This document shows, piece by piece, positions 17,618-26,627 of a DNA stretch of 64,000 bases (the first letter of the stretch is position 1; each line of letters begins with the position of its first letter). The stretch covers positions 62,001 through 126,000 of the forward strand of contig DATAWK010000036.1 in NCBI GenBank assembly GCA_036267255.1, in the 5' to 3' direction. The position numbers were made by a program, and so were the translations under genes. This stretch comes from DATAWK01 sp036267255 (GTDB lineage: Bacteria; Acidobacteriota; Terriglobia; Terriglobales; Acidobacteriaceae). The notes beneath the pieces were generated by a model, which worked only from the letters and a program-made list of their open reading frames with translations, was not told the DNA's origin and did no database searches.

Positions 17618-17722
17618 AACCTTGTTTGATTGTAAAGGCGTGCCCGGCTCCGGTAAAGTGAGCGCATCCGGTAATGCGCTCCTTCGGGAACTTGTCCGAA
17701 CCGCCGCGCGTATAGTGCTCCA

Positions 17723-20374
17723 ATGCCAAAGAACGTACGAAGCAGGAAAGAAAAATCCGCGGCACTCCCCTACGTAGCGCTGATGATTGTTGCGTTTGTC
17801 CTGCTGACGATCTTTGTGCACAACACTTTTAACTTTTTCGACTACATGCAGCATGGTCGCGGGTGGTCGCGCACGCCCTTTCAGATGGATGACTCCGGAC
17901 AGGTCGTCAAGTATGCGGAGCCGGAAGCCGCGATAGCCGGTGTCCACCCGGGGGATCGCATTCTTTCCCTGGATGGGCAGGATTACACCAGCCTTCAGCA
18001 GATGCAGAACGTGCTGGCGGCGACTGCACCCGGTTCTCCGCTTCATTTGCGCATTCAGCACCAGAACAACACCTTCGCCAATGTTTCCATTCCGCTGGTG
18101 GCATTGCAAAACCGATCCCCCAACGCAGCTGTATGGACATCCGTCGGCTTCCTGCGCGTCGTCTTTCCGCTTCTTTGTCTCGTGCTCGGATTCTGGGCCG
18201 TCCTGGCCAAGCCCAACGACAGAAACGCCTGGTTCCTTCTGGGCATTTTTGCTTTTTTCACCGTGCTCTTTGAGCCGTTTGGTTCGCAGCCGACCCATCT
18301 TGTCTGGGTGGAAGCCATTGCAATGTTTGGCCGCGCATTCCTGGCCCCGATCGCGTTTGCCTGCATCATGCTGTTCGGCCTGTACTTCCCGGAGCGTACC
18401 TTAACCGATCGCCGGGCGCCGTGGCTCAAGTGGATCATCCTGGTGCCTCTGGCCATTCTTCTTGTTCTTGACCTCATCCATATCTACCATCGGAATTTTG
18501 GCTTCCAGGGATTGCACTTCCTTTCCAGCTTGACGGATGCCGTCCACCTGACGGAATCGATCCTGATGGGCGCCTGCATTCCGGTTTTCTTTACGGGAAT
18601 TATCTCCAACCTGCATACAGCCGAAACCGCCGACACCCGGCGGCGTCTGCGTGTGCTCCGGACTGGTTCTGCCATTGGACTGGGCGGCCTGCTGCTTCTC
18701 TTCGTCCTTTCTCTCATTCATGGAGGAATGATCGAGCAGGTTTTGCCCCTCTGGCTGGTTTTCATCATCCTTGCTATTCCGCTGCTGTTCCCGGTCACGC
18801 TGGCGTATGTAGTGGTCGTGCAGCGGGCCATGGACCTGAGCATCCTGGTGCGCCAGGGAACAAAATATGCCTTCGCGCGCGGCACCTTGTGGGTATTGCA
18901 ATTCCTGCTGGTGGCCATCGTTACGTTTCGCATTGCGCGCCTGATGCATAAACCCCACGTGACGCAGGTGGACATCCTGCTCATCCTTGTGCTCGGATTG
19001 ATGTTTCTGGCTTTGCGCTTTCGCGTGGCTGGATCCGTCTCCAACTGGCTGGACAAAAAATTCTTCCGCGAAGCGTATTCTGCGGAGCAAATTCTGAGTC
19101 AGCTCGCCGAGCAGGCGCGAGGATTTACGGAAACCAAACCGCTGCTCGACACCATTACCCACAGCATCGGAGAGACGCTGCACATCGATCGCATCGGCGT
19201 ATTGCTGCGCGCCGGTAACACCTTCCGCCTGCAGCAGGCCATTGGGCTGGATACAACGGATCATCCCGTCATTCTGCAGGACAACTCCAGCACCATTCGC
19301 CATCTGCACCGCAGCAATGTTCCCGCCACGCTTTATGAAGACGAGCAGGACGGCTGGCTGCTGCTGGCCAATGAGGCCGAACGACGAACCCTGCGCCAGC
19401 TTTCCGCAGAGCTGTTGCTTCCGTTGCATGGCCGCAAGGAACTGGTCGGCATTATGGCGCTGGGACCGAAACGGAGTGAAGAACCTTACTCCAACACCGA
19501 TCTGCAATTGCTGCAAACGGTGGCCATGCAGGCCGGGCTGGCCATCGAAAATGCGCAGTTGATGAACACTCTGGCCAGCGAGGCGGCGCGGCGCGAACGC
19601 ATGAATCGCGAAATCGAGATTGCGCGCGAGGTGCAGGAGCGGCTGTTCCCGCAGTCGCTTCCGGAAATTTCCGGGGCCGTGTGCGCCGGGTTCTGTCGTC
19701 CGGCTCAGGGCGTGGGCGGCGACTACTACGACTTTCTGGTGCTCGACTCCGGCCGTATCGGTGTTGCCGTCGGCGATGTCTCCGGCAAAGGCATCTCTGC
19801 GGCACTGCTGATGGCTTCTTTGCGCGCCTCGCTGCGTGGCATCACGCTGTATGGCTCCTCCGATCTGGCGATTGTCATGCGAAACATCAACCGCCTGGTC
19901 TACGACTCTTCCGCCTCCAATCGCTATGCGACTTTCTTCTTTGGCGAATATGATCCGGAATCCCGCATTCTGACCTATGTCAACGCCGGACACAATGAAC
20001 CGATTGTTGTGCGCCCTATTCCCAGTGCCGACAACGGTACAACGACAGCGCCATGCCGGGAGAATTGTGAAGTGCTACGCCTGGCAGATGGAGGCCCGGT
20101 GGTTGGCATGCTGCCGGAAACCAGCTATATCTGCGGCTCTCTCCGGCTGCATCCCGGCGATGTGCTGTTGGCCTACACCGACGGCATCAGCGAAGCGATG
20201 AATAAGGAAGACGAAGAGTGGGGCGAGGAGCGCATGATCGAAGCTGCCTGTGCCTGCCTGCCTCTCTCCGCCAGCCTCATTCTGGAACACATCTTCAATG
20301 CCGCCGATGCCTTTACCCAGGGCGCTGCACAACACGATGACATGACGCTGGCGGTTTTGAAGTTGTCCGACTAG
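17723..20374 (+). CDS. Membrane PDZ-GAF-SpoIIE (PP2C) serine phosphatase
   Basis: 883 aa. Order: one N-terminal helix, a PDZ-like domain (about residues 55-135, with AGVHPGDRILSLDGQDYTS), six to eight membrane helices (about 140-440), a GAF domain (about 455-610), a short coiled coil REVQERLFPQSLP (about 630), and a SpoIIE/RsbU phosphatase domain with GGDYYDFLVLDSG and AVGDVSGKGISAALLMA. Metal-binding Asp residues (including DDMTLAVLKL at the end) are in place. It likely dephosphorylates an anti-sigma antagonist in response to a periplasmic or redox signal. No anti-sigma gene is near. It is separated from the next gene by 486 bases. Confidence 0.9.
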   Translation: MPKNVRSRKEKSAALPYVALMIVAFVLLTIFVHNTFNFFDYMQHGRGWSRTPFQMDDSGQVVKYAEPEAAIAGVHPGDRILSLDGQDYTSLQQMQNVLAATAPGSPLHLRIQHQNNTFANVSIPLVALQNRSPNAAVWTSVGFLRVVFPLLCLVLGFWAVLAKPNDRNAWFLLGIFAFFTVLFEPFGSQPTHLVWVEAIAMFGRAFLAPIAFACIMLFGLYFPERTLTDRRAPWLKWIILVPLAILLVLDLIHIYHRNFGFQGLHFLSSLTDAVHLTESILMGACIPVFFTGIISNLHTAETADTRRRLRVLRTGSAIGLGGLLLLFVLSLIHGGMIEQVLPLWLVFIILAIPLLFPVTLAYVVVVQRAMDLSILVRQGTKYAFARGTLWVLQFLLVAIVTFRIARLMHKPHVTQVDILLILVLGLMFLALRFRVAGSVSNWLDKKFFREAYSAEQILSQLAEQARGFTETKPLLDTITHSIGETLHIDRIGVLLRAGNTFRLQQAIGLDTTDHPVILQDNSSTIRHLHRSNVPATLYEDEQDGWLLLANEAERRTLRQLSAELLLPLHGRKELVGIMALGPKRSEEPYSNTDLQLLQTVAMQAGLAIENAQLMNTLASEAARRERMNREIEIAREVQERLFPQSLPEISGAVCAGFCRPAQGVGGDYYDFLVLDSGRIGVAVGDVSGKGISAALLMASLRASLRGITLYGSSDLAIVMRNINRLVYDSSASNRYATFFFGEYDPESRILTYVNAGHNEPIVVRPIPSADNGTTTAPCRENCEVLRLADGGPVVGMLPETSYICGSLRLHPGDVLLAYTDGISEAMNKEDEEWGEERMIEAACACLPLSASLILEHIFNAADAFTQGAAQHDDMTLAVLKLSD

Positions 20375-20742
20375 ATCCAATGCTTCCACGCAAGACCAAG
20401 CATCTGGTGCGTGCCTTCTGCCATGTGAGAGGAAAGTGTCAGCGGAGTTCATCGGTTGGCTGCGATTCCGCTTCACCGATGACAAGCAGAGGAAATCGCG
20501 AAAACCTGCGCCTCCGCCGACGGAACAACGCTGCGCTGCCTGGCGGCAATTACGCAGGAGATGCAAGCTGCCCCCAGGCCTGTTGCCAGGCCCACAGCCG
20601 GCGTCTCTGCTATCTATAGATGCCGACGTTACCGGAAATGCTGCCTTCGTACCGAATTCTCTTCGCAATGTGCGGCCCGGATTAGCTGCGACAGCCCACC
20701 GGGATGCATAATCTTCCAATTGAAGAAATGGGCCCTTTGTCT
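20375..20742. other. Gene-free, partly decayed stretch
   Basis: No open frame with convincing protein features on either strand. It leads into a frameshifted YdeI remnant, so this may be worn-down former coding or spacer DNA. No repeat or terminator recognised. Confidence 0.45.
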
Positions 20743-20861
20743 ATGGAACCAAAATACTTTGCGTCCCCGGTAGCATTCCGCGCCTGGCTGAGAAGCACAA
20801 TGCTACGGTTCAGGAATTGTCGTCCTGCTTCCGGCTAGGCCCAGCGCGTCCTCACCTCGAT
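20743..20861 (+). pseudogene. Frameshifted remnant of a YdeI/OmpD-associated family gene
   Basis: The ATG at 20743 begins MEPKYFASPVAFRAWL, a typical YdeI-family N-terminus. A one-base loss near 20788-20790 shifts the frame; the neighbouring frame then continues EKHNATVQEL, and further on FRLGPARPHLD, which fits the family pattern. The rest of the gene is gone; the remnant runs into the 3' end of the minus-strand aminotransferase. The family link is from pattern memory, the frameshift from reading both frames. Confidence 0.65.
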
Positions 20862-22093
20862 CAAACATCCTGCATATATTCTTTTGGAACCATCAAGCCG
20901 TCGATGCCTCTGCGCGCAAAGCGATTGGCTTCGGTGCCCGGTATTGCAGGCACGGCCATCGCGACCGAGTTTTTCATCACCTTATCGAAAGCCGTCTGAA
21001 ATCGGCTCATTTCTTCCTGCGTTCCAACCGTGATGCGTACATACGTCGGCATGACCGGCCAGATGCGACCGATGTAAACATTTTGCGCGGCCATCGCTGT
21101 CTGAACCTCTTTGCCCGGGCGCTTGGTATTCAGCATGAAGCAGTTGCTCTCCGACGAAATGTACGAGTAACCATTCCGATCGAGCCACGCAAAAACAGAA
21201 GAGCGCACCTGCGCGTTGGCGAGCTTGCGCTGCGGCACCAGGTCCGGGTCCAGCAAGCTGGCCTTGGCCGCGGCGCATGCGGTCACCGGCATCGCATCCC
21301 ATCCGCTGAAGGCCAGCACGCGAGTCATAATGTCGGGACGCGCCACGATACATCCGCAACGCAGGCCGGCCATCCCATAGGCCTTCGAGAATGTGCGCAG
21401 CACGATGATCTCCCGGCTCGCCTTCACCAGATCGAGCACCGTCGTCCCGTCGGAAAAATGGATGTACGCCTCGTCCACCATCACGACAGAGCCTCTGGGC
21501 TTGTTCGCGACCAGGTATTCGATGTCGGCATGGCTGGTCATCGTGCCGGTTGGATTATTTGGCGAGCAGACATAGAAGAGGCCTGCATCCGGTGCGGCCG
21601 CCAGCATGGCTTTCACATCGTGCGCATAGGTTTTGGTCAGGGGAACTTTGACAATGCGCGCCCCGGACGATTTGCTCGCATACATACCGGCCTCATATCC
21701 AGGATCGGCGGTGACATAACTTCGTGTAGGCGACGTATAAGCCAGAACGGCATAGTGCAGCGGCAGGCTGGAGCCGGGAAAGAACTTCACATACTCCGGT
21801 GGAACTCCCTGCTGCGTGGCCAGAATCTTCTCCACTTCATCCGCATTCCACAACGCGTAACGGCCGCCCAGGGGCACCACGTTCATAGCCGCCTGACGCG
21901 CCTTCAGCGATGGCCCCCGCGGGTTTTCATTGGCGTTGATCATGACAGCGCCGTGAGCCGGTTCCGTGTCCATGTCATCGCGCGCCAGGGCCGCTTCCGT
22001 CGATACGCCAAAGGCGGCGGCAATCGATGCCGCGGTGGATAGTTGCAGAAACGACCTGCGGGAAACACCGGAAAGAACGCCGTTACGCGCCAT
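20861..22093 (-). CDS. Tat-exported PLP aminotransferase, HisC-like
   Basis: 410 aa from ATG 22093, with AGGAG 8 bases upstream. The N-terminus SRRSFLQLSTAASIAAAFG is a twin-arginine signal followed by an ALA cleavage site, so the enzyme should be folded in the cytoplasm and exported. The body is a class I/II aminotransferase of the histidinol-phosphate type: NANENPRGPS, CSPNNPTGT with the Asn, and FSKAYGMAGLRCG with Lys237 as the PLP lysine. Only enzymes of this fold with signal peptides are involved here, so the substrate is probably not histidinol phosphate. It is monocistronic. The Tat call is clear; the reaction is inferred. Confidence 0.88.
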   Translation of the reverse strand: MARNGVLSGVSRRSFLQLSTAASIAAAFGVSTEAALARDDMDTEPAHGAVMINANENPRGPSLKARQAAMNVVPLGGRYALWNADEVEKILATQQGVPPEYVKFFPGSSLPLHYAVLAYTSPTRSYVTADPGYEAGMYASKSSGARIVKVPLTKTYAHDVKAMLAAAPDAGLFYVCSPNNPTGTMTSHADIEYLVANKPRGSVVMVDEAYIHFSDGTTVLDLVKASREIIVLRTFSKAYGMAGLRCGCIVARPDIMTRVLAFSGWDAMPVTACAAAKASLLDPDLVPQRKLANAQVRSSVFAWLDRNGYSYISSESNCFMLNTKRPGKEVQTAMAAQNVYIGRIWPVMPTYVRITVGTQEEMSRFQTAFDKVMKNSVAMAVPAIPGTEANRFARRGIDGLMVPKEYMQDV

Positions 22094-22397
22094 GCTTACA
22101 CTCCTGATTCTGTGAAATCTTCTCTTGCACACCATAGTAACGTTGGCCCTGCGGGCTGCCGCAGGAATCTTTCTTTGCGACCTGCTTATCCACACTCTCC
22201 ACATCCGTCCACGAAACTTGCACCACTCTTGCGCCTTGCCGTCGCCGCATCGTGCGCGTAGGGTCAAGTTTCAGTCAAAGAAATCCAGGTGCTGTCACGA
22301 AAACTTTGTACAGAAATCCGCTCGCCAAGCCGCCTCCCGGAGACTTCCACAGGCGTTTCCCTGTAAATCGGCCCGGAACGGGAGGGTTTACACTATA

Positions 22398-22415
22398 AAT
22401 ACAAGATGTTGTGGT
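22398..22415 (+). promoter_or_regulatory. Probable NrdR box
   Basis: ATACAAGATGTTGTGG at 22399-22414 resembles the conserved operator of NrdR, the ATP/dATP-sensing repressor of ribonucleotide reductase genes, in its CACAACATCTTGTAT form on the other strand. It lies about 240 bases before nrdJ and a few bases upstream of TTGACA. A partial second box (ACACTATAAATAC) precedes it. Matching is by eye. Confidence 0.5.
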
Positions 22416-22487
22416 TAATACTTGACACGCCCAACAGACAGCGGTAAGTTTCCCTCTGCAGGCCAATATTTTTCTGGCATTAACAAA

Positions 22488-22530
22488 CTTCCACCCCCTG
22501 AAATATCCGGTGGAAGCAACTTGTTTTTTG
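22488..22530 (+). terminator. Terminator-like hairpin in the nrdJ leader
   Basis: CTTCCACC (22488-22495) pairs perfectly with GGTGGAAG (22509-22516) around a 13-base loop, followed after a few bases by six T residues (about 22524-22529). It lies upstream of nrdJ on the same strand, so it could attenuate nrdJ or end transcription from further upstream. Confidence 0.5.
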
Positions 22531-22651
22531 ACAGCTATTTACGGGCCGAGCGGTATTTTGTATCGGACATACCGGTTCTTGCACCGCAAATCTCCGCCGG
22601 AACGGCGGCGCGTAAGCAAGGCCAGACATCTAATTCCCAGGAGACCCCCCG

Positions 22652-25600
22652 ATGGCCGAAACCACCCAGAAAAAATCTGCCGCAGCCAACGGCACTGCAT
22701 CGAACGGCGCTGGAACCAGCGCCACCGTCACCCCGGCAAAGAAGGCCGCCGGTCTCGCCTTCTCGCGCTTTTTCAGCAAGTCCAGTGTCTCGCCTTATGA
22801 CGAAGTTACCTGGGAGCGCCGCACCGCCAGCATTACCGATTCCAAAGGCAACAGCATTTTTGAGCAGAAAGACGTCGAGGTTCCCGCCGACTGGTCCATG
22901 ACCGCGACCAATATCGTCGCCAGCAAGTATCTGCATGGACAAATGAACACGCCGGAACGCGAAACAGGCGTACGCCAGTTGATTGCGCGCGTGGCCGAGA
23001 CCATCCGCGACTGGGGCATGCTGGGCGGCTATTTCGCGTCCGCCGAAGACGCGGCCATCTTCCATGATGAGTTGGCGCACCTGTTGGTAAATCAGAAGGT
23101 CGCCTTCAACTCCCCGGTCTGGTTCAACGTCGGCTGCGACCGGCTGGAGCCGAATTCCGACGCCCAGAACTGGCACTGGAATCCGCACACCTGCGCCGTG
23201 GAATTTTCTGTCACAGGCTATCGCAGTCCGCAGTGCTCGGCCTGCTTCATCAACTCTGTGCAGGACTCGCTGGATTCCATCCTGACCCTGGCCAAGACCG
23301 AAGGCATGCTGTTCAAATGGGGCTCCGGCACAGGCAGCAACCTGTCCGCCATTCGCGGATCGACGGAGAATCTCTCCGGCGGCGGCGTGGCCAGCGGCCC
23401 GCTCAGCTTCATGCGCGGCTTCGATGCCTTCGCCGGCGTCATCAAGTCCGGCGGCAAAACCCGGCGCGCGGCCAAGATGGTCATCCTGAACGTGGACCAT
23501 CCGGACATCGTCGACTTTATTGAGTGCAAATCCAAGGAAGAAGCCAAGGCATGGACATTGATGCAGGCTGGCTATGACGGATCGGGCCCGGACTCGGAGG
23601 CCTTCACGTCGATCTTCTTCCAGAACGCCAATAACTCCGTGCGCGTGACCGATGAGTTCATGCGCGCCGTGGAGCGCGATGGCGAATTCACCACGCGCAA
23701 AGTAAAAGATGGCACGCCCTTCTATACCTATAAGGCGCGGGACCTGATGCACAAAATTGCCGAGGCAACATGGCAGTGCGGCGACCCCGGCATGCAATAC
23801 GACACCACCATCAACAAGTGGCATACGTCCAAGAACACCGGCCGCATCAATGCGTCGAACCCCTGCTCGGAGTACATGTTTCTGGATGATTCGGCCTGCA
23901 ACCTGGCCAGCTTCAATCTGATGAAATTTGTAACCCAGGCAGGCACATTTGACGTGGTCGCCTATCGGCATGCCGTGGATGTGATGATTACGGCGATGGA
24001 TATCCTGATCGACAACTCCGGGTATCCGACCGAAGCGATTGGGAAAAATTCGCACGATTATCGCCCGCTCGGTTTGGGCTATGCCAATCTGGGTGCCCTT
24101 CTGATGGCCTTCGGTCTGCCGTATGATTCCGACGCCGGTCGCGACTTTGCTGCCTGCCTGACATCCATCATGTGCGGCGAAGCGTATCTGCAATCCGCAC
24201 GCGTGGCAGAGCAGTGTGCGGCGCTGCCGTCGGCCACGCCGCTCACGCAATCCGTAACCCGCGAAGGCGGAGCGTGCCCCGGCTTCTACGTTAACCGCGA
24301 GCCATTTCTGGACGTTATCCGCATGCATCGCGCCGAGGTGAACAAGATCGGCAGCTCCCGCACCAGCGAGGAGCCGTTCAGCGTGCCGCAGCTCGACGCA
24401 CTGATCGACGCCAGCCGCGACTGCTGGGACAAGGCGCTCGCGCACGGCGAAAAATTCGGCTATCGCAACTCACAGGTCACCGTGCTGGCGCCTACCGGAA
24501 CCATCGGCTTCATGATGGATTGCGACACCACAGGCGTAGAGCCGGATCTTGCGCTCGTAAAGTACAAGAAGCTGGTCGGCGGCGGCATGATCAAGATCGT
24601 GAACAACACCGTGCCTGCGGCCCTCTTCAAGCTCGGCTACAACAACGATCAGGTCGATGCCATCGTCAGCTACATTGACGCGACCGGCACCATCGAAGGC
24701 GCGCCGGGCATCAAGCCGGAGCATCTGGCCGTCTTCGATTGCAGCTTTAAACCCGCCAAGGGCACGCGCACCATCCATTACATGGGCCATGTGCGCATGA
24801 TGGCTGCCACGCAGCCGTTCCTGTCGGGTGCGATCTCAAAGACCGTCAACCTGCCCAACGATGCCACGGTGGACGACATCGCCGAAGCCTACATGGAATC
24901 CTGGCGGCAGGGCCTGAAGGCCGTGGCTGTGTACCGCGATGGGTCGAAGGGCGTGCAGCCGCTGAATGTGGGCGACGGCAAGGACGCGAAGGACCAGAAG
25001 AGTTCGCGCAACAACACGGCGCTGGATGCTGTGGCCGCGCAGACACTGGCTGCACTGGCACGCACACCGCTCGATACGGCGGCCTTTGAATCGATGTTGA
25101 CGCAACTCGCAGCCAGCTCGGCAGCCACCGTTTCGGTTCCGGCAGTATCGGTCGAAACAGCGGCGCGCACCGCACTGCAGATGGCTTCGGCAACGTTCCA
25201 GACGCAGCAGGATCCCAGCGCACCGCCGCGCACCGTGCGCCATCGCCTGGCCGAGGAGCGTGCCTCGCTGACGCACAAGTTCTCCATCGCCGGGCATGAG
25301 GGTTACATCACCGTTGGGCTTTATCCCAACGGCCAGCCCGGGGAGATTTTTATCCGCATGGCCAAGGAAGGCTCCACGGTCAGCGGCTTGATGGACGCTT
25401 TCGCGACGGCGATTTCCCTTTCGCTGCAACACGGCGTGCCGCTCAAAGTGCTCTGCGAGAAGTTTGCGCATACACGCTTTGAACCCTCCGGATGGACCGG
25501 CAATGAGCAGATCGGCTTTGCCAAGTCCATCATGGATTACATCTTCCGCTGGCTGCAGCTGCGCTTCCTGTCCGGTCATCAATTGCCGTTGTTTGCCGGA

Positions 25601-25924
25601 CTGGCCGGAGTGGGACAACCCGCTGCACCAACCCCGGCAACTGAAGCGGCTGCAACACCGCAAATGCCATCCCGCGGCATGGGCGCAACCTCTGCACCGC
25701 TCGCCGGAATTGCACCGGAGATTCGCGCCAGCGTTGCGGAGGCAGACGCAGGCACAAGCGGCGTGCATCTGGAAGATCGCGGCCTGTACCATGCTGCCGA
25801 CGCCATGCGTGCCTATGTCGACATGGGCGACGCACCCAGCTGCCACACCTGCGGAGCCATTATGGTTCGTAACGGTAGCTGTTACAAATGCGTGGAATGC
25901 GGCAGCACCAGCGGCTGCAGTTAG
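22652..25924 (+). CDS. nrdJ: Vitamin B12-dependent ribonucleotide reductase (class II)
   Basis: 1090 aa. Reduces ribonucleotides to deoxyribonucleotides using adenosylcobalamin to make the thiyl radical, so it works with or without oxygen. Visible: the N-terminal SPVWFNVG and CSACFINS region with the first redox Cys, the finger-loop NPCSE (about residue 403), a TSCPD-type domain around 880-960, and a C-terminal zinc-ribbon tail CHTCGAIMVRNGSCYKCVECG ending GCS. An Ala/Thr-rich linker (about 800-860) is normal for long NrdJ. No nrdA/nrdB in the window. Regulation by NrdR is suggested by the upstream box. Confidence 0.96.
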   Translation: MAETTQKKSAAANGTASNGAGTSATVTPAKKAAGLAFSRFFSKSSVSPYDEVTWERRTASITDSKGNSIFEQKDVEVPADWSMTATNIVASKYLHGQMNTPERETGVRQLIARVAETIRDWGMLGGYFASAEDAAIFHDELAHLLVNQKVAFNSPVWFNVGCDRLEPNSDAQNWHWNPHTCAVEFSVTGYRSPQCSACFINSVQDSLDSILTLAKTEGMLFKWGSGTGSNLSAIRGSTENLSGGGVASGPLSFMRGFDAFAGVIKSGGKTRRAAKMVILNVDHPDIVDFIECKSKEEAKAWTLMQAGYDGSGPDSEAFTSIFFQNANNSVRVTDEFMRAVERDGEFTTRKVKDGTPFYTYKARDLMHKIAEATWQCGDPGMQYDTTINKWHTSKNTGRINASNPCSEYMFLDDSACNLASFNLMKFVTQAGTFDVVAYRHAVDVMITAMDILIDNSGYPTEAIGKNSHDYRPLGLGYANLGALLMAFGLPYDSDAGRDFAACLTSIMCGEAYLQSARVAEQCAALPSATPLTQSVTREGGACPGFYVNREPFLDVIRMHRAEVNKIGSSRTSEEPFSVPQLDALIDASRDCWDKALAHGEKFGYRNSQVTVLAPTGTIGFMMDCDTTGVEPDLALVKYKKLVGGGMIKIVNNTVPAALFKLGYNNDQVDAIVSYIDATGTIEGAPGIKPEHLAVFDCSFKPAKGTRTIHYMGHVRMMAATQPFLSGAISKTVNLPNDATVDDIAEAYMESWRQGLKAVAVYRDGSKGVQPLNVGDGKDAKDQKSSRNNTALDAVAAQTLAALARTPLDTAAFESMLTQLAASSAATVSVPAVSVETAARTALQMASATFQTQQDPSAPPRTVRHRLAEERASLTHKFSIAGHEGYITVGLYPNGQPGEIFIRMAKEGSTVSGLMDAFATAISLSLQHGVPLKVLCEKFAHTRFEPSGWTGNEQIGFAKSIMDYIFRWLQLRFLSGHQLPLFAGLAGVGQPAAPTPATEAAATPQMPSRGMGATSAPLAGIAPEIRASVAEADAGTSGVHLEDRGLYHAADAMRAYVDMGDAPSCHTCGAIMVRNGSCYKCVECGSTSGCS

Positions 25925-25930
25925 TCTCAC

Positions 25931-25970
25931 CTTCAGCGGCTTCGCCTGCATTGTGCGGAGCCGCTGAAAA
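25931..25970 (+). terminator. Stem-loop after nrdJ
   Basis: TTCAGCGGCT (25932-25941) pairs with AGCCGCTGAA (25959-25968), and an inner CTTCGC/GCGGAG extends the stem to about 15 pairs. It starts 8 bases after the stop. There is no T run after it, so it may be a factor-dependent end or a 3' RNA-stabilising hairpin rather than a plain intrinsic terminator. Confidence 0.5.
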
Positions 25971-26194
25971 TACAAATCTTCATCAAAATTTGCCCGGTGT
26001 CGCCGACCCAGAACTGGCTGGCCGTACGTCGAACTTCGCGATTTCATCGTGCGACCGTGCGATGGTACATCTCCGTGAATGCCTGTGAAACCCGACACCC
26101 ATCCCTTGCTCACCATCAAAATCCAGCATTCCGAATGGCCGGGGATGTGTCCTAATCTCCGTTTGCAGAAACCGCCCTGGATTGCAATGCCGAG

Positions 26195-26554
26195 ATGCAG
26201 CTATTCAAAAATAGAACTTTTGGACTAGACTTAAGCTGCGTGAACGCAGGACCTTTGCAGTATCCCCAAAAGGGATCGGATCAAAAACGAATCTGGCGTC
26301 TCGTGTTCCCCATAGCGCTTTTGGCGTTATTGATAGGAACAACGCTTGGAGGGGTCTGGCATCATCATGCCAATTCCTCTTCTGCCGATACATGCCCGAT
26401 CTGCCAACTGAGCCATCAGGCGATCGAACCGCCACGTGCGGGCATTTGTGTCAACACGCTCGTTCTTATCGGCACTCGACCGGAACCTCAGTACACCAGC
26501 TTCACTTCGAGTTCGGACATCCGGCACATTCCCCCGCGCGCGCCTCCCGCATAG
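26195..26554 (+). CDS. Small His/Cys-rich exported protein, DUF2946-like
   Basis: 119 aa. After a basic start comes one hydrophobic segment (about residues 37-53, LVFPIALLALLIGTTLGG), then WHHH, CPIC and a short tail ending PPRAPPA. HHH and CxxC in a short exported or anchored protein suggest metal binding, like the DUF2946-type proteins found near copper and cobalt efflux genes. It directly precedes the RND efflux operon by 73 bases. The start is uncertain; the ATG used lacks a clear ribosome site. Confidence 0.6.
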   Translation: MQLFKNRTFGLDLSCVNAGPLQYPQKGSDQKRIWRLVFPIALLALLIGTTLGGVWHHHANSSSADTCPICQLSHQAIEPPRAGICVNTLVLIGTRPEPQYTSFTSSSDIRHIPPRAPPA

Positions 26555-26627
26555 CAAATCCATGTCTTCCGTGCATGCTTCGGCATGCCCATCTGTGTAC
26601 GCCCTCCTTATAGAAGGCTGACTGCCC

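Larger units (their letters stand above)
22094..22651. promoter_or_regulatory. Divergent promoter region and nrdJ leader
   Basis: 558 bases between the minus-strand aminotransferase and nrdJ. It holds the aminotransferase ribosome site, a probable NrdR box (22398-22415), TTGACA at 22422-22427 and at 22528-22533, and a strong hairpin with a T run (22488-22530). No complete small frame or B12 riboswitch was recognised. Confidence 0.5.

Noticed and set aside
17327..18298. 323-codon minus-strand frame crossing tRNA-Thr
   Set aside because: Runs through a clear tRNA gene and over the start of the SpoIIE gene.
18401..19993. 530-codon minus-strand frame opposite the PDZ-GAF-SpoIIE gene
   Set aside because: Gln/His/Arg-rich shadow typical of antisense GC-rich coding DNA.
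22260..22500. Possible cobalamin riboswitch before nrdJ
   Set aside because: A GGAGAC-like fragment occurs, but the conserved B12 box and pseudoknot core could not be found by eye; only a hairpin and NrdR-like box remain.
22535..24445. Long minus-strand open frame opposite nrdJ
   Set aside because: It mirrors the codon structure of nrdJ, has no family signature or ribosome site, and nrdJ is unambiguous.
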